A stretch of DNA of 64,000 nucleotides from UTCFX2 sp963827155 (GTDB lineage Bacteria > Chloroflexota > Anaerolineae > Anaerolineales > UBA4823): contig CAWGZV010000003.1 in NCBI GenBank assembly GCA_963827155.1, positions 620,001 through 684,000 of the forward strand. Reading direction: 5' to 3'. Position 1 is the first letter of the stretch; every line of letters starts with the position of its first letter. Below the pieces are notes generated by a model that was not told the origin of the DNA, did not search any database, and saw only the letters and a list, made by a program, of their open reading frames with translations. Shown in pieces: positions 36,971 to 45,837 of this stretch. A program made the translations under genes and the position numbers.

Positions 36971-37719
36971 TGCCGGATCACCCCGTCTGCAATTTCAATC
37001 ATCCGGTCGGCACGCCTAGCGACATTCTTATCATGAGAGACAATAAGAATTGTTTTCCCTTGAGCGGTCAATTCTGCAAACAGGTCCAGTATTTCCGCTG
37101 CCGTGCGTGAATTTAGATTTCCTGTAGGCTCATCTGCTACAATAATGGGGGGGTCGTTTGCCAAAGCACGTGCGATCGCTGCCCGCTGTTGCTGTCCTCC
37201 AGAAATGTGTGCAGGTTTTTTATGGGCGTGTTCACCAATCCCAACCTGGCTTAAGAGTTGGTGGGCGCGCATTTTCCGCGCGGTGCTTGTATATAGACCG
37301 CAAAATTCCATGGGAATCGTCACATTTCGGATCAGATTGATGGAGGGGAGAAGCTGAAAAAATTGAAAAACCACGCCCATATTGAGACCCCGCCAAAGGG
37401 CACGGCCATCCTCATTCATTTCCTGGATAGAGGTCCCATTTATAAGGATATCTCCCTGATCCGCACGGTCGATCCCTGTAATCAAGTTCACCAGAGTTGA
37501 CTTGCCCGCTCCAGACCTGCCATAAACAACAATAAACTCACTTTTATGAACAATTAGATCAATTCCGCGCAAGGCTGGGATCTCACCTGCAGGCGTCTTG
37601 TAGCTCTTCCTCAAGTTTCGGATTTCAAGGATCGGAGCTGTCGTTGAGCCTGGTTCATTTACAACCGTCGAATCTTCCAATCCGGCAATTTGGAGCTGAA
37701 AATCAGTCATTCTTGACAT
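36967..37719 (-). CDS. LolD/MacB-type ABC transporter ATPase
   Basis: This 250-residue ATPase has Walker A (GRSGAGKSTL), the signature HISGGQQQRAAIARAL and Walker B VVADEPTGNLN. It is intact, unlike the second ATPase at 33808-34562. Its stop overlaps the permease start. The divergent TetR regulator and palindromic site upstream suggest repression. Two ATPases flanking one permease gene would let the complex form a heterodimer; the substrate is unknown. Confidence 0.9.
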   Translation of the reverse strand: MSRMTDFQLQIAGLEDSTVVNEPGSTTAPILEIRNLRKSYKTPAGEIPALRGIDLIVHKSEFIVVYGRSGAGKSTLVNLITGIDRADQGDILINGTSIQEMNEDGRALWRGLNMGVVFQFFQLLPSINLIRNVTIPMEFCGLYTSTARKMRAHQLLSQVGIGEHAHKKPAHISGGQQQRAAIARALANDPPIIVADEPTGNLNSRTAAEILDLFAELTAQGKTILIVSHDKNVARRADRMIEIADGVIRQ

Positions 37720-37757
37720 CTTTTAATTTGTACTTAATATGTGATACACTTTATTTG

Positions 37758-37780
37758 TTATGATACACAGTATATCATAA
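37758..37780. promoter_or_regulatory. Palindromic operator candidate for the TetR regulator
   Basis: TTATGATA-N7-TATCATAA is a perfect 8-bp inverted repeat, centred in the region between the divergent ABC operon and the TetR gene. TetR-family repressors usually bind such sites next to their own gene. An additional TGATACAC copy lies 19 bp upstream. Confidence 0.6.
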
Positions 37781-37892
37781 CTCGACAGCACAAGAGTTTA
37801 TCATATTTGGCTTTGATCAGGAAGGATTTATCTTAATTGTTAGATTAGAGAAAATGAGATATTATTAAATGTAGGCATTACGGGAGCTGAGG

Positions 37893-38459
37893 ATGGAAAA
37901 AACCGATCGACGCGTGAAGCGAACCCAAAGGTTGCTGCAGAACGCCCTCATTTCGCTAACTCTTGAAAAAGGTTATGAAGACGTCACCATCCGTGACATC
38001 ACCGATAGGGCGGATGTAGGGTATACGACTTTCTTCCGCCACTTCCCAGACAAGGAAACGCTCCTGGCAGATGTACTCGAAGCGATGAGCATCGAGTTCC
38101 AAACCTTGTTAACCCCGCATTCGATCATCACCTCCCCGGAACACATGGGCACATTGTTATTCGAATATGTTAAAGAAAACGTTGATCTCTGCCGGGTGCT
38201 TCTGGACAGCACCGATACGATGGTGCTGTTAAGACCGGTTCAAGAGAGCGGCGTCCAGGAAATTAAGCTGCTCTTCGGTGGATCTGCACCGCAATCGATT
38301 CCTCTTGAACTCGCTGCAGACCATATGATTACTTCTCTGGTTATGCTGATTTGCTGGTGGTTGGAACACGATATGCCATATTCGCCCGAGCAAATGGGAA
38401 AATATGCTTCAGAGCTGATCATCCGACCGATATTACGCGCTTTAACTCCCCCAGAATAA
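37893..38459 (+). CDS. TetR-family transcriptional regulator
   Basis: This 188-residue protein has an N-terminal helix-turn-helix (ALISLTLEKGYEDVTIRDITDRADVGYTTFFRHFPDKETL region at 18-57) and a ligand-binding C-terminal domain. It stands divergent to the LolD/FtsX operon across a 173-bp region with a palindrome at 37758-37780, so it probably represses that operon and itself. GGAGCTGAGG precedes the ATG. The inducer is unknown. Confidence 0.88.
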   Translation: MEKTDRRVKRTQRLLQNALISLTLEKGYEDVTIRDITDRADVGYTTFFRHFPDKETLLADVLEAMSIEFQTLLTPHSIITSPEHMGTLLFEYVKENVDLCRVLLDSTDTMVLLRPVQESGVQEIKLLFGGSAPQSIPLELAADHMITSLVMLICWWLEHDMPYSPEQMGKYASELIIRPILRALTPPE

Positions 38460-38499
38460 TCCGCAACACCCAAAGTAAAGCAATAATCGAGTTCTTGAG

Positions 38500-39549
38500 C
38501 TAAATAATTTCTTGTTTCCAAACCCGAAGACCGTATCGAGAGAGGTAAATGGGGATATTCTTGAAGAGTGAGTTCTCCTGCTCAATTTCTCGCAGCATCG
38601 CCCGTTTCTGCTGAGAGAGATCGTTGCAAAGGATTGTCACACTGCCACCATCTCCTCCGGCCCCGTTCACTTTCCAGCCCAGGGCGTTATGCTCACGTGC
38701 GATCTCAATTATCCGCCTTGCCTCTGGATTGATCAGGTCTGGGTGCAGTCTCTCTTGAGCTTCTGTATTTTCAATCATCGATTTGCCTAAGGCGAAAAAG
38801 TCATTGGCGTACAGTGCGTCACGTGCCTGGGGAGCGGTCCTGCGGAGATCTGAAAGCTGCTGGCAGTCTGGTCCTGCATTTTCTAAACCCCGAATAACCA
38901 TCTCGTGAACATCTGAAGAGCGGTGAGATTTCCCAAGGTAAACCAATCCCAGCCTGCGCTCGAGCTCCCACCAGGTCGCATTGGGTACCTGGATCTGCGA
39001 AACCGAAGCAAAGGGATACTGCTGCATTTCTATATAGTTGATCCCCCCATAGGCGCAGCAGATCTGATCCTGGATGCCGCACTGCTGACCCAACATCTCA
39101 GTTTCAATCCGCTGGGCTGCCAGAGCAACTTCATGCGGCGTCAATCTTCCTGGGGAAAGGCTGTCCAATGCGCCGATCAATGCGACGGTAACCGCAGCGG
39201 AGGTGCCGGTCGAAGCACCTCCGGGTGCCTCAGAATAGATGGTTACTTCGAAAGAGAGATCTTCAGGTACCCTCATATATTCAATGGATGCTTCCAATAA
39301 AGGATGTTTGTCCCAATGCTTCTCTGGAACAACCGCATACCGCTCGCCGTAATTCTCGGCGTTGATGATGATGCGATTATCCTTATCCCCATCAGGGAAA
39401 ACCATAATTTGGACTTCGGCGTACGGATACACGCCGATGTTGAATATCTTTCCATGACCGGCAAACCATGTATCCGTCCAGCCGCCGTTATCGCAAATCC
39501 GGATGGGTGCGACGCTGTTTATGATAAATAGTGGCTTTCTTGAATCCAT
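38500..39549 (-). CDS. GHMP-family sugar kinase (HddA/fucokinase-like)
   Basis: This 349-residue GHMP kinase has motif 1 RICDNGGWTDTWFAGHG, motif 2 EAPGGASTGTSAA, and motif 3 NGAGGDGGSVTIL. The D.GGWTDT motif marks the heptose-7-phosphate kinase / fucokinase branch. It is the last gene of the sugar operon running from 45619. The neighbouring lyxose isomerase and PfkB kinase suggest a sugar or sugar-phosphate substrate taken up by the ABC transporter. The exact substrate cannot be read from the sequence. Confidence 0.8.
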   Translation of the reverse strand: MDSRKPLFIINSVAPIRICDNGGWTDTWFAGHGKIFNIGVYPYAEVQIMVFPDGDKDNRIIINAENYGERYAVVPEKHWDKHPLLEASIEYMRVPEDLSFEVTIYSEAPGGASTGTSAAVTVALIGALDSLSPGRLTPHEVALAAQRIETEMLGQQCGIQDQICCAYGGINYIEMQQYPFASVSQIQVPNATWWELERRLGLVYLGKSHRSSDVHEMVIRGLENAGPDCQQLSDLRRTAPQARDALYANDFFALGKSMIENTEAQERLHPDLINPEARRIIEIAREHNALGWKVNGAGGDGGSVTILCNDLSQQKRAMLREIEQENSLFKNIPIYLSRYGLRVWKQEII

Positions 39550-39551
39550 TT

Positions 39552-40769
39552 TTATCCCTGTGGATCTTCTATAATTGATTTATCCGAAGCGCCGAACCAG
39601 ATGCCTTCGATTTCCGACCACTGCCAATATTCTGGCAATGAGCAAACGATCAGCCGATCCCAACCATTTTTTATCCGGTTCTGAACATCTGCCCAGGATG
39701 GCACGCCGCTTAGTCCATCCTGCGCTTCGACATTAAATGCGCCTACCGCCACCGCGCTTCTGAGTGAGGCTTCGGGTTCTAGTCCGCGTAGGAATGCACT
39801 AAGGAAGCCTGCAATGGTTGAGTCCCCCGAGCCGGTTGTGCCAACAACATTCACTTGAAAACATGGCGCCCAAAGTTCGCGATCAAACCATGAGGTGGGA
39901 TCTTGTGGTCGGGCTCGACCAAAATCTTCGAATACCGAGGGATTTGAAGATCGAAGGTATGCGCCGCACCTCCCATTTTTGATAAGCACAATTCTTGGTC
40001 CCATCTCCATCAGCAGATTACCAAGATTTGGGAGGATATCTGGATGTTTATCAATAAATTCGGATACATCCTTTGAATCCGCGAGCTCTTGAAAATTCGG
40101 TTTATCGAGCATGAATAGTATTTCTTCCAAACTTGGGACAAATATGTCAACGAAGGGCAGCGTCCTAATAAGGATACCCGCCCAATCGACACTTCCGGAT
40201 TCGCCTTTCAGATCGGGCATGCATAAGTCTAATGATGTTGTGATTCCTGCCTGTTTTGCTTTTCTAAAGATCTTTACTAATTCCTTGCCATCCTCGGAGT
40301 ATATGCGGCGCATCATTGGAGGATAGCCAAAGTGGAAGAGGTCCCCCAGGGAAAGCAACTCTTGGGGGATGTCTGCCGAACTAAAGAGCTCGTTTGCACC
40401 AGGTGAATGCAAGAATATCCGGTCAACCCCAGGCGGGCTGAGAATCACGGTGTACGACGTTGATACAGAAGGGTCCACATTGATGCCGTTCGCCAGATGA
40501 ACGCCATACCGGGATACGATTTGATGGATTTCTTGGCCAAACAGATCGTCGCCGGTTTTTGCGACTAAATTTGTATCGATCCCCAGCTTGAAAAGTAACA
40601 GACCAGTATTTGAGACTGCTCCTCCGGTGGAGAAAATCGCCGGTCCAACTTTTGTCAGACTGCCCGGTAAAAAAGTAGACTTTAAATCTATTGGCACATT
40701 TAGGTCAAACTGGGGAATGATATCCAGGCAAATATGTCCTGCGACAACGGCTTTCTTCCGAACATCCAT
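39552..40769 (-). CDS. PfkB/ribokinase-family carbohydrate kinase
   Basis: This 405-residue kinase has the two family signatures: the Gly-rich N-terminal GGAVSNTGLLLFKLG region and the C-terminal GTTGSGDSTIAGFLSAFLRG with the catalytic Asp. It is longer than ribokinase (about 300) because of insertions between residues 150 and 290. Next to a D-lyxose isomerase, it probably phosphorylates the ketose product (xylulose) or the aldose. The start is 5 bp after the isomerase stop. Confidence 0.83.
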   Translation of the reverse strand: MDVRKKAVVAGHICLDIIPQFDLNVPIDLKSTFLPGSLTKVGPAIFSTGGAVSNTGLLLFKLGIDTNLVAKTGDDLFGQEIHQIVSRYGVHLANGINVDPSVSTSYTVILSPPGVDRIFLHSPGANELFSSADIPQELLSLGDLFHFGYPPMMRRIYSEDGKELVKIFRKAKQAGITTSLDLCMPDLKGESGSVDWAGILIRTLPFVDIFVPSLEEILFMLDKPNFQELADSKDVSEFIDKHPDILPNLGNLLMEMGPRIVLIKNGRCGAYLRSSNPSVFEDFGRARPQDPTSWFDRELWAPCFQVNVVGTTGSGDSTIAGFLSAFLRGLEPEASLRSAVAVGAFNVEAQDGLSGVPSWADVQNRIKNGWDRLIVCSLPEYWQWSEIEGIWFGASDKSIIEDPQG

Positions 40770-40773
40770 TTGA

Positions 40774-41463
40774 TCAGCTGGGATAATACCTTGGGTAGTC
40801 TATACAAAGTAAATGAAGCGGAGCCTCATCTTCTTCGATCTCTGGAAATCTGGGAAGGATCTGAAAAAAGCGGTTGTCGCTGTTATCGTCATTCACCATC
40901 GATACTTCCCCTACCAACGTCCGGTTTCCTTCAGCCCAGAATTTATGATAGCAGAATTGAGGCAGGGTGATGCTTTCACCAGGACGCAGTTCTACCCGGC
41001 CTCCCGGTGGCAGAATTTGTTGTACACCATCTGTGGAGATATGCACATCGTCCTGTTCGTCAATTTCTTCATTCGGAGTTGAGTTGTAGAGCTCGATGAC
41101 TAATCTACCCCCGCCGCGATTGATGATATCTTCCATCTTATCCCAATGGAAATGAAGGGGTGTAACCTGTTCCTTTTCAACGATCATGATTTTCTCAGCA
41201 TAAAGCTTCCCCTTTTTGGTCTTCCAGGCATCTGGGTGACCATTTCGGATTGTGAATAAAAGAAGCCCGCTGTGGGAAAAATCACCGCTGCCGAAATCTG
41301 TGATATCCCAACCCAGTTTATTGTCGACGATTTCGCGCGCTTCGGGACCTTTCTGACGCCATTCATCTGGGCTCCAATATGCGAATGGGGGAAGGTAAAA
41401 ATTTTGCTGGCGAATGAATTCATCGGCGCGCTGCATGATGGTGTTGATCTCAGATCGTTTCAT
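40774..41463 (-). CDS. D-lyxose ketol-isomerase family protein
   Basis: This 229-residue cupin-type isomerase carries the metal-binding pattern PLHFHWDKMEDIINRGGG (two His and a Glu) and a later FCYHKFWAEG with a further His. D-lyxose isomerases convert D-lyxose to D-xylulose, and also D-mannose to D-fructose. GGATGAG precedes the ATG. It lies between the ABC transporter ATPase and the PfkB kinase, so the operon looks like uptake, isomerisation and phosphorylation of a pentose or hexose. Confidence 0.8.
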   Translation of the reverse strand: MKRSEINTIMQRADEFIRQQNFYLPPFAYWSPDEWRQKGPEAREIVDNKLGWDITDFGSGDFSHSGLLLFTIRNGHPDAWKTKKGKLYAEKIMIVEKEQVTPLHFHWDKMEDIINRGGGRLVIELYNSTPNEEIDEQDDVHISTDGVQQILPPGGRVELRPGESITLPQFCYHKFWAEGNRTLVGEVSMVNDDNSDNRFFQILPRFPEIEEDEAPLHLLCIDYPRYYPS

Positions 41464-41487
41464 CGCGGCTCATCCTATAATTCAGAT

Positions 41488-42279
41488 TTACTGATCATCG
41501 GCAATCGCTTCAGGTAGAATCCCCATCTCGTGGACAGCTTCAGCCCCGACCATCAGGCTGACGACTTCATCCGGGGTGGTCTCCTTTGCCTGTAGCTCCC
41601 CAACATTTCTCCCTCGGCGCATCACGACGATGCGGTCGGAAACAGCGAATACATCTTGCATGTTGTGACTGATTATAATGACCGGAACTCCCTGTTCAGC
41701 CAGGGTCCGAACCAAACGGAGGACTTTACGCTGTTCAGAAACTCCAAGTGCGGCAGTTGGCTCATCCATGATGACAAGCTTGGCATTCCAGTAGATCGTG
41801 CGCGCGATTGCCACAGCCTGACGCTGCCCACCTGAGAGATTGCGGATCTGCTGATTGAGGGAAGGGATTTGGATGTCCAACCGGTCGAGGATCATGACCG
41901 ACTCATCCGCCATTTTTGGCCGGTTGATCGTATGGATCAGCCCACCTAAATATCTATTTTTCAGCTCGCGGCCGAGAAATATATTGGATGAAGCATCCAA
42001 ATTCTCAGCAAGCGCTAAATCTTGATAGATCGTCTCAATCCCAAGATCGCGTGCTTCACGCGGACCTAAAAATGTTACCCGTTTGCCTTCAAAAAACACA
42101 TCTCCATCGTTTGGCTGGTAAACCCCGGAAATCATCTTGATAAACGTAGATTTTCCAGCGCCGTTATCGCCAACCAGACCTACGACTTCACCTGGGAAGA
42201 TATCTACACTGACATTATCCACGGCGGTTAGACCGCCGAAATGCTTGGTGAGGTTGACCGCTTTCAGCAAGGGTTCCAT
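41488..42279 (-). CDS. Sugar ABC transporter ATP-binding protein (FrcA/RbsA-like single domain)
   Basis: This 263-residue ATPase has Walker A (GDNGAGKSTF), signature NLSGGQRQAVAIARTI and Walker B LVIMDEPTAAL. It is the short, single-domain type used with FrcBC-like sugar importers. ATG 42279 has AGGAG seven bases upstream; an ATG at 42294 overlaps the permease stop and is also possible. It belongs to the operon of permease (42291-43412) and binding protein. Confidence 0.9.
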   Translation of the reverse strand: MEPLLKAVNLTKHFGGLTAVDNVSVDIFPGEVVGLVGDNGAGKSTFIKMISGVYQPNDGDVFFEGKRVTFLGPREARDLGIETIYQDLALAENLDASSNIFLGRELKNRYLGGLIHTINRPKMADESVMILDRLDIQIPSLNQQIRNLSGGQRQAVAIARTIYWNAKLVIMDEPTAALGVSEQRKVLRLVRTLAEQGVPVIIISHNMQDVFAVSDRIVVMRRGRNVGELQAKETTPDEVVSLMVGAEAVHEMGILPEAIADDQ

Positions 42280-42290
42280 GTCATCGCTCC

Positions 42291-43412
42291 TCATTTGCCC
42301 AACTTTCGTCCGAATTGGTCCACAATCACAGCCAGGATGAGGACGATCCCCACCGCGACATATTGCCAGAACGGCACAACCCCTAGTACAACCAGACCAT
42401 ACTGGATCGTTGCAATGATCAGGGAACCGATCAGGGTTCCGATAATCGTGCCTTCACCGCCGAACAAACTCGCACCTCCAATTACGACCGCTGCAATCGC
42501 AGTGAAAGTGGTGGTCTCGCCCGCGTTATATGCCCCGCTGGTGAAACGAGTTGTCCAAAGGACTCCAGCAACGCCTGCCAGAACAGACGCAAGGATATAG
42601 ACTTTGATCAAGGTTCGAGATACTGGGATGCCAGCGCGTGTAGAAGCTTCGAAATTGCCGCCGATTGCATACAAATGCTGCCCAAATTGGGTCTTCGCCA
42701 GTATAAACCAGCAGATGATCGTAACGATTATGGCGACTAAGACGATATTCGGGAGAATTGGGATGATTTTTTGCATATCCGCTAACGTGGCTTCAGGCGG
42801 GACATTGAAGAAAAATATTCCATGACCAGGCCAATAGCGGATAACATAGCCATTGCCCAATTGACCAAGAAATGGCGGCTGTTTTGCCACAGGATAACCA
42901 CCACTGCGGATCAGCGCGATTCCTTCAATTAAAATGCCCATCCCAAGGGTAGCAATAAAAGAAGGGACTTTTACGCGCGCCACTAATAATCCATTCATCC
43001 AACCCGGGAAGATCGCAATCAGGATCCCTGCCAGCATGCCAAAGACTACAGTTGTAAAGGGATCTTGCCCGTTCGCATGAAGGGTCTGCATCACCTGAGC
43101 TGCAATGACAGATGAGAAGCCGATTGTCCAGCCAAGTGACAGATCGATACCTGCAGTGATGATAATGAAGGTTTCCGCTAATCCAATCAGCAGGATTTGA
43201 GTCGCATATTCCAGAATCCCTTGCACGCTCCGGTAGCTGAGAAAGTTGACATCGTTCATCTGCTTAGAAGCGACACTGAAAGCTGCGATCAGGATAACGA
43301 AAAACGCCCAGGGCCAGATTTGACGGACCTTTTCAAGATTTTCGCGCTGGTTTCTTGACATTCTTCGGGATTTGATGATTTCGGGGCTTTGAATTTTTGT
43401 CGAATTTGCCAT
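42291..43412 (-). CDS. Sugar ABC transporter permease (RbsC/FrcC family)
   Basis: This 373-residue permease of the BPD_transp_2 family has about nine membrane segments. Family landmarks are ETFIIITAGIDLSLGWTIGFSSVIAAQ and GVLWTTRFTSGAY, then AIAAVVIGGASLFGGEGTI. GGGAG precedes ATG 43412. It is separated from the binding-protein gene by a strong hairpin at 43503-43544, so it is probably made at a lower level. Confidence 0.92.
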   Translation of the reverse strand: MANSTKIQSPEIIKSRRMSRNQRENLEKVRQIWPWAFFVILIAAFSVASKQMNDVNFLSYRSVQGILEYATQILLIGLAETFIIITAGIDLSLGWTIGFSSVIAAQVMQTLHANGQDPFTTVVFGMLAGILIAIFPGWMNGLLVARVKVPSFIATLGMGILIEGIALIRSGGYPVAKQPPFLGQLGNGYVIRYWPGHGIFFFNVPPEATLADMQKIIPILPNIVLVAIIVTIICWFILAKTQFGQHLYAIGGNFEASTRAGIPVSRTLIKVYILASVLAGVAGVLWTTRFTSGAYNAGETTTFTAIAAVVIGGASLFGGEGTIIGTLIGSLIIATIQYGLVVLGVVPFWQYVAVGIVLILAVIVDQFGRKLGK

Positions 43413-43502
43413 TTTTTACTCCCGTTCCCACGGTAAAGAATGGAATATGAATTATTGATGTTGTTGAAAGTGCGGATTGTGGGACGTTTGAGTAATTATT
43501 CT

Positions 43503-43544
43503 ACCATTGAACCAGGAAGGCATTTACCTCCCTGGTTCAATGGT
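43503..43544 (-). repeat. Stem-loop between binding protein and permease genes
   Basis: A 14-bp perfect stem (ACCATTGAACCAGG and complement) with a 14-base loop lies just after the binding-protein stop. No U-run follows it on the minus strand, so it looks like an mRNA-stabilising stem-loop that keeps the binding-protein message abundant, or a weak attenuator. The function is inferred. Confidence 0.7.
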
Positions 43545-43555
43545 TTGTTAAAAAA

Positions 43556-45619
43556 CTACTTGGTGTAGAAGAAAGCCTGAACAGCCGGATCATCCATATT
43601 GTCGCGGGTGATGATCTGGTAGCCGGTGGGGATGTGCTTCGGGGCGCTTGTCACGCCATTAAGGTAAGCCATGGCCATTTCAACAGCCAAATAACCCATA
43701 TCTCCTGGCTTTTGAGCGATGACCATGTCGACAGTGCCGGCTTTGAGCATTTCGACGGCGGTCTCGGTGGCATCGAAAGCGACGACTTTGACTTTGCCGC
43801 TCAAGCCCTTATTGGCGACAACCTGTCCAGCGCCCTGGGCTGAGAAGACGTTGGTGCCGAAGATGCCGGCCAGGTCGGGCTCTTTTTGAAGCATCGCTTC
43901 AACCTGAGCCTGAGCTTTGGAGGGATCATCGTCATTGTAGTCAACGCCTACTAGAACAACATCGGGATTGCCAGCAATCGCTTCTTTGCAGCCTTCTTCA
44001 CGGGCGTCGGTGGAGCTGATGCCGGGCTTGACATTCTGGATGTAGATCTTGCCCTTACCGCCGATGGCTTCGACGAGGGCTTTACAAGCGATCACGCCGC
44101 CTTCTTTGTTGTCAGAGGCGATGAAGGAAAGCGGGAAGGTAACAGGACCGTTGGTGTAGTCGCCATCGCCGATGAAGGTATCGACGGTGAGCAAAGGCAG
44201 ACCAGCGTCATTCGCTTTCTGGAGCGGTGCGATCATAGCTTCTTTGTCAACCGGGGCAAGGAAGAGGAAATTGAGATCGCCGCGGGCAACCATGGCATCG
44301 AGCATGGGGGTCTGGACGGTTGCATTCCAGTTATCTGGGATCTGGGCGATTAATTCGCTCCCAAAGCGGTCGATAGCAGCTTGTGCGCCGCGCTGCATGG
44401 TGAAGTAGAAGGGATCCTGAACGCCAGCCAGGAAGCCGATCTTCAAATCCGCAGTCGATTTTTGGATCTCGGGGATATCGGCAGTGTAGAAGAAAGCTTG
44501 AACAGCCGGATCATCCATATTGTCGCGGGTGATGATCTGGTAGCCGGTGGGGATGTGCTTCGGAACACTGGTCACACCATCCAGGTACGCGACAGCCATT
44601 TCTACGGCCAGGTAGCCCATGTCGGAGGGTTTTTGAGCGATGACCATGTCGACAGTGCCGGCTTTGAGCATTTCGACGGCGGTCTCGGTGGCATCGAAAG
44701 CGACGACTTTGACTTTGCCGCTCAAGCCCTTATTGGCGACAACCTGTCCAGCGCCCTGGGCTGAGAAGACGTTGGTGCCGAAGATGCCGGCCAGGTCGGG
44801 CTCTTTTTGAAGCATCGCTTCAACCTGAGCCTGAGCTTTGGAAGGATCATCGTCATTGTAGTCAACGCCTACTAGAACAACATCGGGATTGCCAGCAATC
44901 GCTTCTTTGCAGCCTTCTTCACGGGCGTCGGTGGAGCTGATGCCGGGCTTGACATTCTGGATGTAGATCTTGCCCTTACCGCCGATGGCTTCGACGAGGG
45001 CTTTACAAGCGATCACGCCGCCTTCTTTGTTGTCAGAGGCGATGAAGGAAAGCGGGAAGGTAACAGGACCGTTGGTGTAGTCGCCATCGCCGATGAAGGT
45101 ATCGACGGTGAGCAAAGGCAGACCAGCGTCATTCGCTTTCTGGAGCGGTGCGATCATAGCTTCTTTGTCAACCGGGGCAAGGAAGAGGAAATTGAGATCG
45201 CCGCGGGCAACCATGGCATCGAGCATGGGGGTCTGGACGGTTGCATTCCAGTTGTCTGGGATTTGAACCACCAGCTCGACGCCTAAATCAGCTGCCGCCT
45301 GCTCCGCGCCGCGCTGCATGGTGAAGTAGAAGGGATCCTGAACGCCAGCCAGGAAGCCGATCTTATAGGGTTTCGCGCCTGCAGGGGCTTCGGTGGCTGC
45401 TGGAGCTTCTGTCAATACAGGGGCTTCGGTGGCTGCTGGGGCCTCTGTCATTACAGGGGCTTCCGTTGAAGCTGGAGCTTCTGTCATTACAGGGGCTTCG
45501 GTGGCTGCTGGGGCCTGAGTTACTTGAGGTGCAGGTGTAGCAGCAGGAGCACATGCACTGAGCAGCATTGTGAGGGCGAGCACCAGACCCAAAATGCTGG
45601 TGAGTTTCTTAGTAATCAT
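43556..45619 (-). CDS. Sugar ABC transporter binding lipoprotein with two tandem, nearly identical binding domains
   Basis: This 687-residue lipoprotein has a signal ending in the lipobox LLSAC (Cys23), a Thr/Glu/Ala/Pro linker of repeated TEAPV/TEAPA units (about 30-80), then two RbsB/FrcB-type binding domains in a row. The first starts KIGFLAGVQDPFYFTMQRG near residue 84 and the second repeats the same start 307 residues later. Most residues, and long DNA stretches, are identical between copies (see the repeat entries). Ordinary members have one domain of about 350 residues. AGGAG precedes the ATG at 45619. It feeds the RbsC-like permease. Confidence 0.88.
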   Translation of the reverse strand: MITKKLTSILGLVLALTMLLSACAPAATPAPQVTQAPAATEAPVMTEAPASTEAPVMTEAPAATEAPVLTEAPAATEAPAGAKPYKIGFLAGVQDPFYFTMQRGAEQAAADLGVELVVQIPDNWNATVQTPMLDAMVARGDLNFLFLAPVDKEAMIAPLQKANDAGLPLLTVDTFIGDGDYTNGPVTFPLSFIASDNKEGGVIACKALVEAIGGKGKIYIQNVKPGISSTDAREEGCKEAIAGNPDVVLVGVDYNDDDPSKAQAQVEAMLQKEPDLAGIFGTNVFSAQGAGQVVANKGLSGKVKVVAFDATETAVEMLKAGTVDMVIAQKPSDMGYLAVEMAVAYLDGVTSVPKHIPTGYQIITRDNMDDPAVQAFFYTADIPEIQKSTADLKIGFLAGVQDPFYFTMQRGAQAAIDRFGSELIAQIPDNWNATVQTPMLDAMVARGDLNFLFLAPVDKEAMIAPLQKANDAGLPLLTVDTFIGDGDYTNGPVTFPLSFIASDNKEGGVIACKALVEAIGGKGKIYIQNVKPGISSTDAREEGCKEAIAGNPDVVLVGVDYNDDDPSKAQAQVEAMLQKEPDLAGIFGTNVFSAQGAGQVVANKGLSGKVKVVAFDATETAVEMLKAGTVDMVIAQKPGDMGYLAVEMAMAYLNGVTSAPKHIPTGYQIITRDNMDDPAVQAFFYTK
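43563..44443 (-). repeat. Direct repeat copy A (encodes second binding domain)
   Basis: This 881-bp segment matches 44484-45364 at a fixed offset of 921 bp (307 codons). Stretches 43564-43649, 43711-44333 and 44385-44443 are almost base-identical (I see single differences, for example near 43921), while 43650-43710 and 44334-44384 differ at many sites, largely synonymous. Such mosaic identity suggests gene conversion. Confidence 0.85.
44484..45364 (-). repeat. Direct repeat copy B (encodes first binding domain)
   Basis: Partner of copy A at 43563-44443. It encodes the N-terminal binding domain that follows the lipoprotein linker. The divergent islands correspond to a helix after the first strand (AEQAAADLGVELVV versus AQAAIDRFGSELIA) and to the VEMAVAYLDGVTS region. 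Confidence 0.85.
45380..45545 (-). repeat. Tandem repeats coding for the TEAP lipoprotein linker
   Basis: Imperfect repeats of 24-30 bp encode ATEAPVMTEAPA-like units just after the lipobox. They form a flexible tether between the lipid anchor and the binding domains. Such Thr/Pro/Glu linkers are frequent in Chloroflexota lipoproteins. Confidence 0.75.
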
Positions 45620-45765
45620 CTTTTAGCTTCTCCTTAAGACAGGTACGAATTGGATATATCATTCACATTATCAGAACCGACCAAGAGATTGTCTCGATTT
45701 TCAGCACCTCCTCGAAAAACAGGATATCGCCCCTTGATGCGATGGAATTAAATGTTTGAGCTTTC

Positions 45766-45825
45766 TCATATTAGCATAATATGAATTCCTTGTCAAGGAA
45801 TATATGTTAATAGTCGAACGATTAA
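45766..45825. promoter_or_regulatory. Cluster of three palindromes, operator candidates for the sugar locus
   Basis: TCATATTA-GCA-TAATATGA (45766-45784) directly abuts ATTCCTTG-T-CAAGGAAT (45785-45801); both are perfect. A third, imperfect one (TTAAT…ATTAA, 45807-45825) follows. All lie in the 284-bp gap between the divergent ABC operon and its hybrid DeoR regulator, upstream of the regulator's promoter. Binding by that regulator is inference. Confidence 0.55.
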
Positions 45826-45837
45826 TAGGATATTTTA

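Noticed and set aside
43503..43544. Rho-independent terminator after the binding-protein gene
   Set aside because: The stem is strong but no U-run follows on the minus strand, so a stabilising or partial attenuator stem fits better.
45380..45545. CRISPR-like or mobile repeat
   Set aside because: The repeats are in frame, encode a Thr/Glu/Ala/Pro linker right after a lipobox and have no spacers.
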